From IMG/VR virus record IMGVR_UViG_3300035703_000275, positions 1-33,849 of that record: a stretch of 33,849 nucleotides of DNA. One strand, 5' to 3'. The first letter of the stretch is position 1. The number at the start of each line of letters is the position of its first letter. The notes beneath the pieces are model-generated. The model saw nothing but the letters and a program-made list of their open reading frames with translations, made no database searches and was not told where the DNA came from. The translations under genes were made by a program, and so were the position numbers. Below are positions 7,590 through 14,779 of the stretch, piece after piece. The DNA comes from a virus.

Positions 7590-8039
7590 TCACTCCGGTT
7601 GCGTTGGCCAATTGACTGAATACGGAAAGCCTGGCTGGCTCGTAATGTCACGCAAGGCTTGGCGATACGTTGCCCATGCCGCTTTTTGCGTGTTGGTCAG
7701 CGGTGCATCGTCAACTTGCGTCCAATCAGATGCGGCCAATTTCTCGTTTCGTTCGTAGCGCATGGCGTTGGCTTGCGCTTCAACCTGTTCCGGCGTTGGC
7801 TCAACAAGCTCCCACCGTTCATGCCAAACGCCGTCAACCAGTTCAGGCGCAATGCGCTGCGCCACCATGCCGATCGCTTCTGGCGGCGTCGTGTCCTGCA
7901 CCGAGTGGCAATGCCAATCGCTTGCGTCGAAGTTGGTCATATCGCGCGGAAACGAGGTGCCGGGGTTGGCGCGCATCAGGTCAGTCAGCGTGTAGGGGTA
8001 GACCGGTTCTTCGCCCGGCTTGGTCAGGATGTAGAACAT
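7590..8039 (-). CDS. Tail/fibre assembly chaperone-like protein
   Basis: A 149-residue protein, MFYILTKPGEEPVYPYTLTD. It has a C-terminal segment from about residue 97, 'RNEKLAASDWTQVDDAPLTN', continuing 'AAWATYRQALRDIT' and 'PGFPYSVNWPTQPE'. This ending ('R..LL..sDWtql.Dap...k..W..YRqaLRdip.q.gfP..v.WP') is the signature of phage tail assembly chaperones of the Phage_tail_APC type, often encoded beside fibre genes. The first half resembles the small N-terminal domain of such proteins. The ATG overlaps the stop of the upstream gene as TGATG. The likely client is the fibre or propeller protein encoded upstream. Confidence 0.8.
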   Translation of the reverse strand: MFYILTKPGEEPVYPYTLTDLMRANPGTSFPRDMTNFDASDWHCHSVQDTTPPEAIGMVAQRIAPELVDGVWHERWELVEPTPEQVEAQANAMRYERNEKLAASDWTQVDDAPLTNTQKAAWATYRQALRDITSQPGFPYSVNWPTQPE

Positions 8040-8278
8040 CAGCCCTCCAACTGCTTGGCGATTACGTCGCGCATGATGATTTCCTTGCGCTGCTCGACAA
8101 TTGACGAGGCCAGCAGGTCAGCGAGGCGGGCGCGGAAGTCTTGGATTGCCGCGTCATCTGCGTAGTTGGCGTCAATCTCGGCAATGGCCAATGTGTAGTT
8201 GTCGATGTTGATCTGATGATGCAGCACCTCAGCTTCGCGGTGAGCAAGGGCGGTGGTGAGGATTTCGTTTTTGTTCAT
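8039..8278 (-). CDS. Hypothetical small helical protein
   Basis: A 79-residue charged, helical protein: MNKNEILTTALAHREAEVLH, then 'IDNYTLAIAEIDANYADD' and 'DFRARLADLLASSIVEQRKE'. The spacing of hydrophobic residues suggests a coiled coil or helical bundle. I do not recognise a family. It sits four bases after the beta-propeller gene and is coupled to the chaperone-like gene downstream, so it probably serves the same fibre assembly unit. Confidence 0.7.
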   Translation of the reverse strand: MNKNEILTTALAHREAEVLHHQINIDNYTLAIAEIDANYADDAAIQDFRARLADLLASSIVEQRKEIIMRDVIAKQLEG

Positions 8279-8282
8279 GTGT

Positions 8283-9329
8283 TTATACCTGTGTGAAAGC
8301 TACGCCTTGAACTTGACTTGCCGGCAGCGTGGCCGGGTTGGCAAACTTTGTTCCAAAGCCACTGCCACTCCAAGGATAAGCAGAGATGTAAGGGCTAATG
8401 TCGTGTCCAACAGCGATGGCATCACCGGCGGGACTGAACGACACACCTATGCTGCGTCCAGTTGGCAGCGTTGCCGGGTTGGAAAATTTCGTGCCGAAAC
8501 CACTACCGCTCCAAGGATATGCGGTAATAAATGGTGTTACATAGTGCGCCACAGCAATGGCCAGACCTAGAGGGTGGAACGCTACGCCCTCCGCGTTGCC
8601 AGTTGGCAGCGTTGCTGGGTTGGCAAACTTTGTTCCAAAGCCACTGCCACTCCACAGATAGGCGGCAATAAATGGTGAATTATAGTGCGCCACAGCAATG
8701 GCATTACCGGCTGGTGAGAAGGCAACAGCAATAGCGAGATTCGGCGGCAGCGTTGCTGGGTTGGCAAACTTTGTTCCAAAGCCACTGCCACTCCAAGGAT
8801 AAGCGGTGATGTAAGGTGAAGTGGCGTGAGCTACCGCAATGGCATCACCGGCGGGACTGAACGCTGTGCCGTAACTCGTGCCAGTCGGCAGCGTTGCCGG
8901 ATCGGCAAATTTTGTGCCGAAACCACTGCCGCTCCACGGATAGGCAGAGATGAACGGCTCGGTACTATGTGCTACCGCAATGGCATTGCCGGCTGGTGAG
9001 AATGCCACGCCGCGACCAGTGTTCGGCGGCAGCGTGGCCGGATCGGCAAACTTTATTCCAAAGCCACTGCCACTCCAAGGGTAAGCGGTGATGTAAGGTG
9101 ACGTGGTGTGAGCTACCGCAATGGCATTACCGGCGGGGGAGAAGGCCACGCCGCGACCAGTGTCCGGTATTGGATTCGCCGGGTTGGAAAATTTCGTGCC
9201 GAAACCACTACCGCTCCAAGGATAGGCGGTGATGTGAGGGGAGCCGGGATGCACTAACGCAACATACTGCGCCGCAGTCGGCGTCGGCGTCGGCGTAGCA
9301 GTCGCCCCTTTGATCCTCTGCGACAGCAT
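8283..9329 (-). CDS. Seven-repeat beta-propeller protein, probable receptor-binding tip
   Basis: A 348-residue protein. Residues 1-22 include a PTPTPTAAQ linker. The rest is seven units of about 44-47 residues, each with [S/T]P[Y/F/H]I[T/S]AYPWSGSGFGTKF, then NPATLP, a variable loop, and VAFSPAGNAIAVAH. The reading starts inside a unit (YVALVHPG) and ends in the complementary strand (VQGVAFTQV). This is the permuted closure seen in beta-propellers, so a seven-bladed propeller is likely. The DNA repeats are also very alike, which suggests recent expansion. Its ATG overlaps the stop of the fibre gene (TGATG), pointing to a role with the fibre, perhaps glycan binding. That role is inference. Confidence 0.8.
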   Translation of the reverse strand: MLSQRIKGATATPTPTPTAAQYVALVHPGSPHITAYPWSGSGFGTKFSNPANPIPDTGRGVAFSPAGNAIAVAHTTSPYITAYPWSGSGFGIKFADPATLPPNTGRGVAFSPAGNAIAVAHSTEPFISAYPWSGSGFGTKFADPATLPTGTSYGTAFSPAGDAIAVAHATSPYITAYPWSGSGFGTKFANPATLPPNLAIAVAFSPAGNAIAVAHYNSPFIAAYLWSGSGFGTKFANPATLPTGNAEGVAFHPLGLAIAVAHYVTPFITAYPWSGSGFGTKFSNPATLPTGRSIGVSFSPAGDAIAVGHDISPYISAYPWSGSGFGTKFANPATLPASQVQGVAFTQV

Positions 9330-11017
9330 CAGGCGTCACCCACCCGCGCGCCGTAGATCGTCGTGCCGACTTTCCACAACACGATTACCGTAAAGCCGGT
9401 CGTGGCCAGCGTCGGCGCGGTGCCGCCGTTCGTTTCCCACACCACGCCAAGCGTTGTCCACGTCACCGTGAACGCACTACCATCGTCAATCATCAGCGTG
9501 ATCGACTGACCCGCTTCCCAGTTGGCTTGCCCAGGAGTGCGGTTTGCTCCAAGTGTCCAAGTTTGAATGCTGCCGTTGTTTGGATCCAGGTTGACCGTTG
9601 CGCCGTCCGTGACGGCAAACACAGTTTCAGTGTAGCTCTTGAGAAACTTCACGTCGCCAAAGATGCGCGCCGATGTGGTGCTGCTGTTGCCGATGGTGGT
9701 TTCGTTGTTGACCGTGGCAGACGAGGCGGCGGCGTTGTAGCCAATCATGATATTGTTGCTGCCGGTCGTCAAGTCGTTGGTGCCAGAACTTCCAGCAGCC
9801 GATCCAATAATTGTATTCTGAAAACCAGTTAAAATCTGACCACCCGCTTGATCACCGATAGCAGTGTTGTTAGACGCGGTTGTGCTGGCACCAAGTGCGG
9901 CAGCGCCGATAGCGAGGTTTCTCTCACCAGATGTGTTTGCGTCTAACGAATTAAAACCGACAGCGACGTTTCTGATGCCGTTAATATTTGACTGTAGCGC
10001 GCTTTTTCCAACCGCTACGTTGCTGGAGCCAGTTGTGTTGGAATACAGCGTTAAATTGCCACCAACAGCTACGTTGTCAATTCCAGTCGTGTTTGAATAG
10101 AGCGCGCTCGCTCCAAAAGCCACGTTGCGGTTGCCAGTTGTGCTGGCAATAAACGACTGGTAACCAAGAGCAGAGTTTTGTTCTCCACTGGTATTCGCTC
10201 GCCCAGACTGGTATCCGATGAACGTATTCTGATCTCCAGTATTAAACGCGCCAGCCTCAAACCCCAGCGACGTCTCGAACGGAGACGCGCTGTCAGTGTC
10301 GCCCAGCAAAGAAGCCCCAGCCGCCGCACTTGTCCACGTTGTGCCGTTGCTAGTCAGGACGTTGCCAGACGCGCCCGGAGCGACAAACTGCACCGCGCTA
10401 GTGCCATTGCCAAGAATGACGTTGTTGGCGGTAAGCGTGGTTGCGCCTGTGCCGCCGTTGGCGACTGGCAACGTTCCGGTGACTTGCGTGGTCAAGCTTA
10501 CGCCGGACAGCGTGCCGCCAAGTGTCAGGGAACCGCTGCCCGTAACGGTGCCGGTTAGGGTGAGGCCGTTTACCGTACCAGTTCCGCCAACGCTCGTAAC
10601 AGTGCCAGCGCCCAAGTTTGTGCGCGCCGTTGCGGCATCTGTCGCGCCTGTGCCGCCCTTTGCAACGCCCAGCGTGCCGACTACATCAACACTGCCCAGG
10701 TCAACCGCATCGCGCGGGTTGATCGCAAACACGCGCTTGCTGCCTGCCGCAAAGTTGATCCGGCTGCCCGTGCTGCTATCTCGCAGCGTGCCGCGCGTCA
10801 GCGTAGACGGGCTAGTGAACGCCGTATCGCAAATCTCATAGTCACCCGTAGGTGCGCCCGCCGCGTCAATCGCCTCAATGACAATCGTGGCAGTATCGGC
10901 GTTCGCAAGTTCGCTTGAAAACGATGCATAGCCCGTCACGGCACCGGCAAGCGTAATGCTGCCGGTGCCAGTGGTGGTCGTCGTCTCAGCGACGCGATAC
11001 GGGCGCAGATACGGCAT
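9329..11017 (-). CDS. Phage fibre protein with YadA-head-like repeats
   Basis: A 562-residue protein. The N-terminus (about 1-110) has RVAETTTTTGTGSITLAGAV and later 'FAAGSKRVFAINPRDAVDL', a pattern common in virion-attached ends of phage fibres. At about residues 120-135 is GVAKGGTGATDAATARTNLG, a classic phage tail-fibre segment. From about residue 245 come repeats such as NTFIGYQSGRANTSGEQNSA and NVAFGASALYSNTTG. This 'N-A-G--A' left-handed roll is typical of trimeric adhesin heads and some fibres. The C-terminal 95 residues form another beta domain (QSITLMIDDGSAFTVTWTTL). It probably recognises the host. It lies directly after head genes rather than after the tail tip, so attachment to the capsid or neck cannot be excluded. 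Confidence 0.8.
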   Translation of the reverse strand: MPYLRPYRVAETTTTTGTGSITLAGAVTGYASFSSELANADTATIVIEAIDAAGAPTGDYEICDTAFTSPSTLTRGTLRDSSTGSRINFAAGSKRVFAINPRDAVDLGSVDVVGTLGVAKGGTGATDAATARTNLGAGTVTSVGGTGTVNGLTLTGTVTGSGSLTLGGTLSGVSLTTQVTGTLPVANGGTGATTLTANNVILGNGTSAVQFVAPGASGNVLTSNGTTWTSAAAGASLLGDTDSASPFETSLGFEAGAFNTGDQNTFIGYQSGRANTSGEQNSALGYQSFIASTTGNRNVAFGASALYSNTTGIDNVAVGGNLTLYSNTTGSSNVAVGKSALQSNINGIRNVAVGFNSLDANTSGERNLAIGAAALGASTTASNNTAIGDQAGGQILTGFQNTIIGSAAGSSGTNDLTTGSNNIMIGYNAAASSATVNNETTIGNSSTTSARIFGDVKFLKSYTETVFAVTDGATVNLDPNNGSIQTWTLGANRTPGQANWEAGQSITLMIDDGSAFTVTWTTLGVVWETNGGTAPTLATTGFTVIVLWKVGTTIYGARVGDA

Positions 11018-11020
11018 GGA

Positions 11021-11380
11021 TTACACCAGCGCCGTTGCAGTGACGGTGAAGTTTGCAACGCTGATGCTGCTGCCGCTGTTCGCCGTCTGTGCGGCACCTG
11101 TCGTCACATACAGCAGAGTGCTGGCCGTGCAGAGTGCAACATGGTCGATGTTGCCGCTGGAGTTGGCCGTGACGCTCTTGCCGGTCACAGTCAGCACGCG
11201 GTTGGTGCTGCCAGTTTTGGCATAGTCACCGCCAGCCATAGTGATGGCAGCCGTATGACGCGCCTTGGCAATGGCATCAGCGCGATCAGTCGGCTGCCCG
11301 TTGCAGATATACATTTCGACCGCCGTAGCGATCACGTCCAGCGGCGCATCCTGCACCGCCAGGCTGGCAAACTTGGCCAT
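11021..11380 (-). CDS. Small virion structural protein, probable
   Basis: A 119-residue protein starting MAKFASLAVQDAPLDVIATA and containing 'TMAGGDYAKTGSTNRVLTVT' and 'DHVALCTASTLLYVTTGAAQ'. Proteins with this layout ('MAkfad.vldaal..i......m.vc...P.....a') recur next to capsid and fibre genes in phages and are usually called structural. The exact role (head decoration or fibre base) is unknown. It follows the capsid gene after a strong terminator. AAGGAG lies upstream of the ATG, so translation should be efficient. Confidence 0.7.
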   Translation of the reverse strand: MAKFASLAVQDAPLDVIATAVEMYICNGQPTDRADAIAKARHTAAITMAGGDYAKTGSTNRVLTVTGKSVTANSSGNIDHVALCTASTLLYVTTGAAQTANSGSSISVANFTVTATALV

Positions 11381-11395
11381 GAGGCTGGCTCCTTA

Positions 11396-11440
11396 TTTCA
11401 AAAAGGATTGGGGCCGGCGCACTTCCAACACCGGCCCCAA
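11396..11440 (-). terminator. Intrinsic terminator after the capsid gene
   Basis: On the minus strand a perfect 10-bp stem (TTGGGGCCGG paired with CCGGCCCCAA, loop of 13) is followed by TCCTTTTTG. It lies between the capsid stop (11452) and the next start (11380). This is a strong Rho-independent terminator or mRNA-stabilising hairpin directly behind the capsid gene. Confidence 0.85.
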
Positions 11441-11451
11441 GTCTCAGGCTG

Positions 11452-12663
11452 TTACGAAGCGCCGTTCTGAAAGAACTTCACTGCGCCGGCATCCAGCAGA
11501 TTGCCGCCCGAACGCAGCCAGCCGCAGAACCCGATCTGGCCCTTCAGCATGAACGCGCTGTCATCGAAGCGGCGCAGCGTGATCCCCATTGCATCGCGGA
11601 TCGTGTAGCGGCTGAAGTTACCGAACAGGATCGACTTGGCAGACGCGGCCATGCTGGCAACGTCCTGGTTGATCTGGATGCCATAACCCAGCAGCGTATC
11701 GGGAGCGCCGCCGGGGACGCCCTGCTGATAGCCGGGGTTAAAGATCGGCATACCGCTGCCGTCCTTGATCTTGCGCAGCACGCCCACGGTGGCGTCGTTC
11801 ATCATAAACAGCGCGCCGTCGCGGTAAGCCGGATCGACCGAGTGAACCAAGTTAACAAGGCTGTCGTAGGTCACTGCCGTCACCTGGGTGCTGCCGTTAG
11901 CAGCAACCACGCCTGAACCAGCGCCCGTCACCACGCCGCGCGGCTGCGATGAGCCGGTGCCGGTAGTGAAGTGCGTGTTCGTGATGCGGCCAAGGCGCGT
12001 CACCAACAGCGCGTTTACATAGGCTTCGATGTCGATGTTGCTGTCCTGCAACAGTTCAATCGGCACCGCGACAGACTTGGACGAATACTTGTAAACCGGC
12101 AGCGAAACCGTCCCGAAGGCGGTATCGGCAGCGGTCGCAGCGGCGTTTTCAGCCACGATTTCGCCCACTTCAGCAGTGGCGTCAGCAGTCGGGAACGACA
12201 GCGGCGCACCAGTGGCGGTCACCAGCACGTTGGCAACAGCGCGCATCCCGCCGAACGCCTTCAGGCTTTCGATCAGGGTGGACGCGGTTTCGGTCGGGAC
12301 GGTGAAACCGCCTTCGCTGCCGGTGGTGGTGGACATGGTGTTGTAGAACGTTGCGGCTTCTTCAGCCGACAGCGAACGCTCGCCGTTGCGCAGCCACTTG
12401 GCAAACACGGCAGAAGCCGGCGAAGCCTTGTCCTTGGCAGTGCGTTCAGCAGCTTCGATCACGTTGCCGCGAATGTTGGCCTCAACCACCAGCGCGTTAG
12501 CCTGCTCGGTGCGCTTGATCTGGCCGTCAAGGGCCGTCACTTCGTCCATCAGGGCGTCAAAAACCACGTTGTCACGGGCCGGCGAATAGTCGGCCTTGGT
12601 GACCAGTTCGTTTGCAGCGGTTGCCTTTGCCGCGCGCTGCTCGCGGAGAGCCTGAATGCTCAT
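11452..12663 (-). CDS. Major capsid protein, HK97 type
   Basis: A 403-residue protein. Residues 1-110 are a helical scaffolding-like delta domain (MSIQALREQRAAKATAANEL ... LDGQIKRTEQANALVVEANI). The mature fold begins around residues 110-125 (TMSTTTGSEGGFTVPTETAS), which is the typical HK97 cleavage zone. It continues with 'DSNIDIEAYVNALLVTRLGR', 'FTTGTGSSQPRGV' and 'ILFGNFSRYTIRDAMGITLR'. Length and motifs fit HK97-family capsids that are cleaved by the protease encoded just upstream. TTAGGAGAAGC precedes the ATG, a strong ribosome binding site. The gene is bracketed by two terminator-like hairpins. Confidence 0.95.
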   Translation of the reverse strand: MSIQALREQRAAKATAANELVTKADYSPARDNVVFDALMDEVTALDGQIKRTEQANALVVEANIRGNVIEAAERTAKDKASPASAVFAKWLRNGERSLSAEEAATFYNTMSTTTGSEGGFTVPTETASTLIESLKAFGGMRAVANVLVTATGAPLSFPTADATAEVGEIVAENAAATAADTAFGTVSLPVYKYSSKSVAVPIELLQDSNIDIEAYVNALLVTRLGRITNTHFTTGTGSSQPRGVVTGAGSGVVAANGSTQVTAVTYDSLVNLVHSVDPAYRDGALFMMNDATVGVLRKIKDGSGMPIFNPGYQQGVPGGAPDTLLGYGIQINQDVASMAASAKSILFGNFSRYTIRDAMGITLRRFDDSAFMLKGQIGFCGWLRSGGNLLDAGAVKFFQNGAS

Positions 12664-12679
12664 GTTTGCTTCTCCTAAG

Positions 12680-12705
12680 AAAAACCCCGCCGAAGCGGGG
12701 CGGGG
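12680..12705 (-). terminator. Terminator-like hairpin just before the capsid gene
   Basis: On the minus strand CCCCGCC pairs with GGCGGGG over a 7-base loop and is followed directly by TTTTT, then the capsid ribosome binding site TTAGGAG. It therefore sits between protease and capsid. It may reduce read-through, act as an RNA processing or stability element for the capsid message, or be overridden by antitermination. Confidence 0.75.
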
Positions 12706-12726
12706 TCTGCTCGGCGCGGCTTGCGC

Positions 12727-13476
12727 TTAGGCAGTGGTGGCGAGTGCCAAACGTGCCATTGCACGGCGGCGCTCATGTTCTGGGTCGGCCTGCGCGATAA
12801 CTTCAGCGGCAGGCGGCGAAGCGTCGGCAATCACAGCCGGCGCATTGGCGTAGGCGCTCAGATCGAACGCCATGTTCATTTTCTTTCCGGCCTTCTCGGC
12901 AACGCGATTGACCAGCCCGGCTTCAACCGCCTCCGCTGCCGTGAACCACGTTTCAGCGGTCATCAGCGCCGCCCAATCTTGACTGTCGCCGGCCTTTTCG
13001 CGGTATGCTTCCACAAGCTGACCGTCGATCTTTTCAAGCAGGCCAGCGGTCGCCATCATGTCGTCGGCGTTGCCCATCGCAATCGTCCACGCCTTGTGGA
13101 TCATCACCATGCCAGACGGGGAAATAACCGCCTCGTCAGCGGCAGCGACAAGCAGGCTGGCGGCGCTGGCGGCGTAGCCGTCAACATGCGCCGTCACGCG
13201 GCCCTGATGCTCGCGGATGGCTTGCGCCATCGCCACCCCGGCAAACACGTCACCGCCTGGGCTGTTGATGCGCAGAGCCACATCAGCGTCACCGGCAGCG
13301 CGGATTGCGGCGATCACAGCCTGGGCCGAAACGCCGCCGAAAAACGCCGCGTCTGCCTCGCTGGCCACGATCACGTCATAAACCTCAATGGTCACGCCGC
13401 CCGCAGCCTGTACAACCGCCAGCGGCGCACCCTTGCCCTTGTTGGCCTCATAGAAGGCCATCAGCCCTTTACGCAT
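12727..13476 (-). CDS. Head maturation protease, ClpP-like (S14/U9 type)
   Basis: A 249-residue protein. The ClpP-like core holds 'LRINSPGGDVFAGVAMAQAI' at about residues 67-86, the serine motif DGYAASAAS near residues 98-106, and the histidine segment 'ISPSGMVMIHKAW' about 20 residues later. These are the expected nucleophile and general base. It cleaves the delta domain of the HK97-type capsid during prohead maturation. The last 50 residues are alanine-rich and charged, possibly a scaffold tail. The ATG overlaps the end of the portal gene by eight bases. Portal - protease - capsid is the standard order. Confidence 0.93.
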   Translation of the reverse strand: MRKGLMAFYEANKGKGAPLAVVQAAGGVTIEVYDVIVASEADAAFFGGVSAQAVIAAIRAAGDADVALRINSPGGDVFAGVAMAQAIREHQGRVTAHVDGYAASAASLLVAAADEAVISPSGMVMIHKAWTIAMGNADDMMATAGLLEKIDGQLVEAYREKAGDSQDWAALMTAETWFTAAEAVEAGLVNRVAEKAGKKMNMAFDLSAYANAPAVIADASPPAAEVIAQADPEHERRRAMARLALATTA

Positions 13477-14779
13477 TGGCCTCTCCTGTCTGTTGCAACG
13501 CGGTCATGCCGCGTTCGATCTGATCGCCGCCCTCAAGTTCAGGCAGATTCAGTTTCCGGCGCACTTCGCTTTCGGTCATGAAGCCGGGCTTGCCCTGGCC
13601 GCCCAGCGCAACGCTGAAGGCGTTGAACAGCGTTTCAGTGTCGGCGCGTTCAAGCTCGGTCGTATCAAACTCAGCAAACTTGCTGAATTGCCTAAAGAAC
13701 TTGCGGTTGATCTCGTTAGTGAAGGCGTGAAGGTGCGTTCGCAGCGTGTAGCGGACGAAGCCCGTCCCCATCGCTTCAACGCCGCTGCCCCAGCTTGTAG
13801 TCTTTTCGTTGTGGCCGATCATGAACGGCGGCACGCCAAAGATGCGGGCGATTTCCTCAACCTGAAACTGCCGCGTCTGGAGCAACTGGGCATCCTCAAA
13901 CGGCATGGTGATCGACTTGAACTCTAGCCCACCTTCCAGCAGCATTGGGCGGTGCGACTTGGAAAATCCGCCGTGCGCTTCGTCGATCTGCTTTTTGAGG
14001 TTGACGAATTGCTCATCAGACAGACGAGTCGCGCCTGCAGCCGACTGAATTACAAAGTCAGGCCGCGCGCCGTTGGCAAAGAACCGGGCCGCGTATTCCT
14101 GCGTTGACATTGCAGCAGCGCCAGCAATGAGCATATCATAACGCAGCGGCGAAAGAGTGCGGATACCGTCAAAGCCATCGCCGGGAACATGCAACATGTC
14201 GTCTTGGTCATAGACCTCGACCATCTGCCCGCGCGCCGCATTAGTTGGATAAACTGCATATACAAGCCGGTCGTCAGGCGTTTCATAAACCTCAACGCGG
14301 CGAGGATGCACCGGCTTTAGGTGCTGAATAGACCCATCTGAGCGGCGTTGGATAACTGCAAAAGCATCGCCGTGCAGTAGCCGCGACCGGGCAAGAAACG
14401 TCCACCCGGCAGACGCGCTCCAACGAGGATGGAACTCTTCATTCAGCAACCACCAGAGCGGGTCTGTGTGAAGTTCAGCGCGCGAACCATCACGCTCTCG
14501 GCGATAAGTGTTCATCGGCAGCACGGCAATCGCGCCGCTGATCACCTTTATGCAGGCATTGATGGCCGCAACCGTCTGCGCCGTCTGTTCAGTCAGGCCC
14601 GGCAACCCGCCGCCCGTGTCGCCCGTGAAGGCCATGAACACTTCGCTGCCGCGTGACACGCTGCCGCTTGGCACCACAGCGTTCATGAAGCGCGCTTCGC
14701 GGGCAGCCTGAGCCGCCTGCTTGTCGGCCTGGGTGACCGTAGGCCAGACGTTATCGCGGATCGCGTCAAGCAACCCCAT
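13469..14779 (-). CDS. Portal protein, HK97 type
   Basis: A 436-residue protein with the usual HK97-portal segments: 'NACIKVISGAIAVLPMNTYR' (about 91-110), 'LLHGDAFAVIQRRSDGSIQH' (about 151-170) and 'IARIFGVPPFMIGHNEKTTS' (about 310-329). Twelve copies form the ring at one capsid vertex, through which DNA enters and to which the tail attaches. It is read directly after the large terminase, with overlapping stop and start at 14779, and before the head protease. Length is normal for the family. Confidence 0.95.
   Translation of the reverse strand: MGLLDAIRDNVWPTVTQADKQAAQAAREARFMNAVVPSGSVSRGSEVFMAFTGDTGGGLPGLTEQTAQTVAAINACIKVISGAIAVLPMNTYRRERDGSRAELHTDPLWWLLNEEFHPRWSASAGWTFLARSRLLHGDAFAVIQRRSDGSIQHLKPVHPRRVEVYETPDDRLVYAVYPTNAARGQMVEVYDQDDMLHVPGDGFDGIRTLSPLRYDMLIAGAAAMSTQEYAARFFANGARPDFVIQSAAGATRLSDEQFVNLKKQIDEAHGGFSKSHRPMLLEGGLEFKSITMPFEDAQLLQTRQFQVEEIARIFGVPPFMIGHNEKTTSWGSGVEAMGTGFVRYTLRTHLHAFTNEINRKFFRQFSKFAEFDTTELERADTETLFNAFSVALGGQGKPGFMTESEVRRKLNLPELEGGDQIERGMTALQQTGEANA

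Noticed and set aside
8283-9329. Regular DNA repeats considered as a CRISPR array or non-coding repeat
   Set aside because: The period of about 135 bases, lack of unique spacers and the continuous reading frame show they encode propeller blades.
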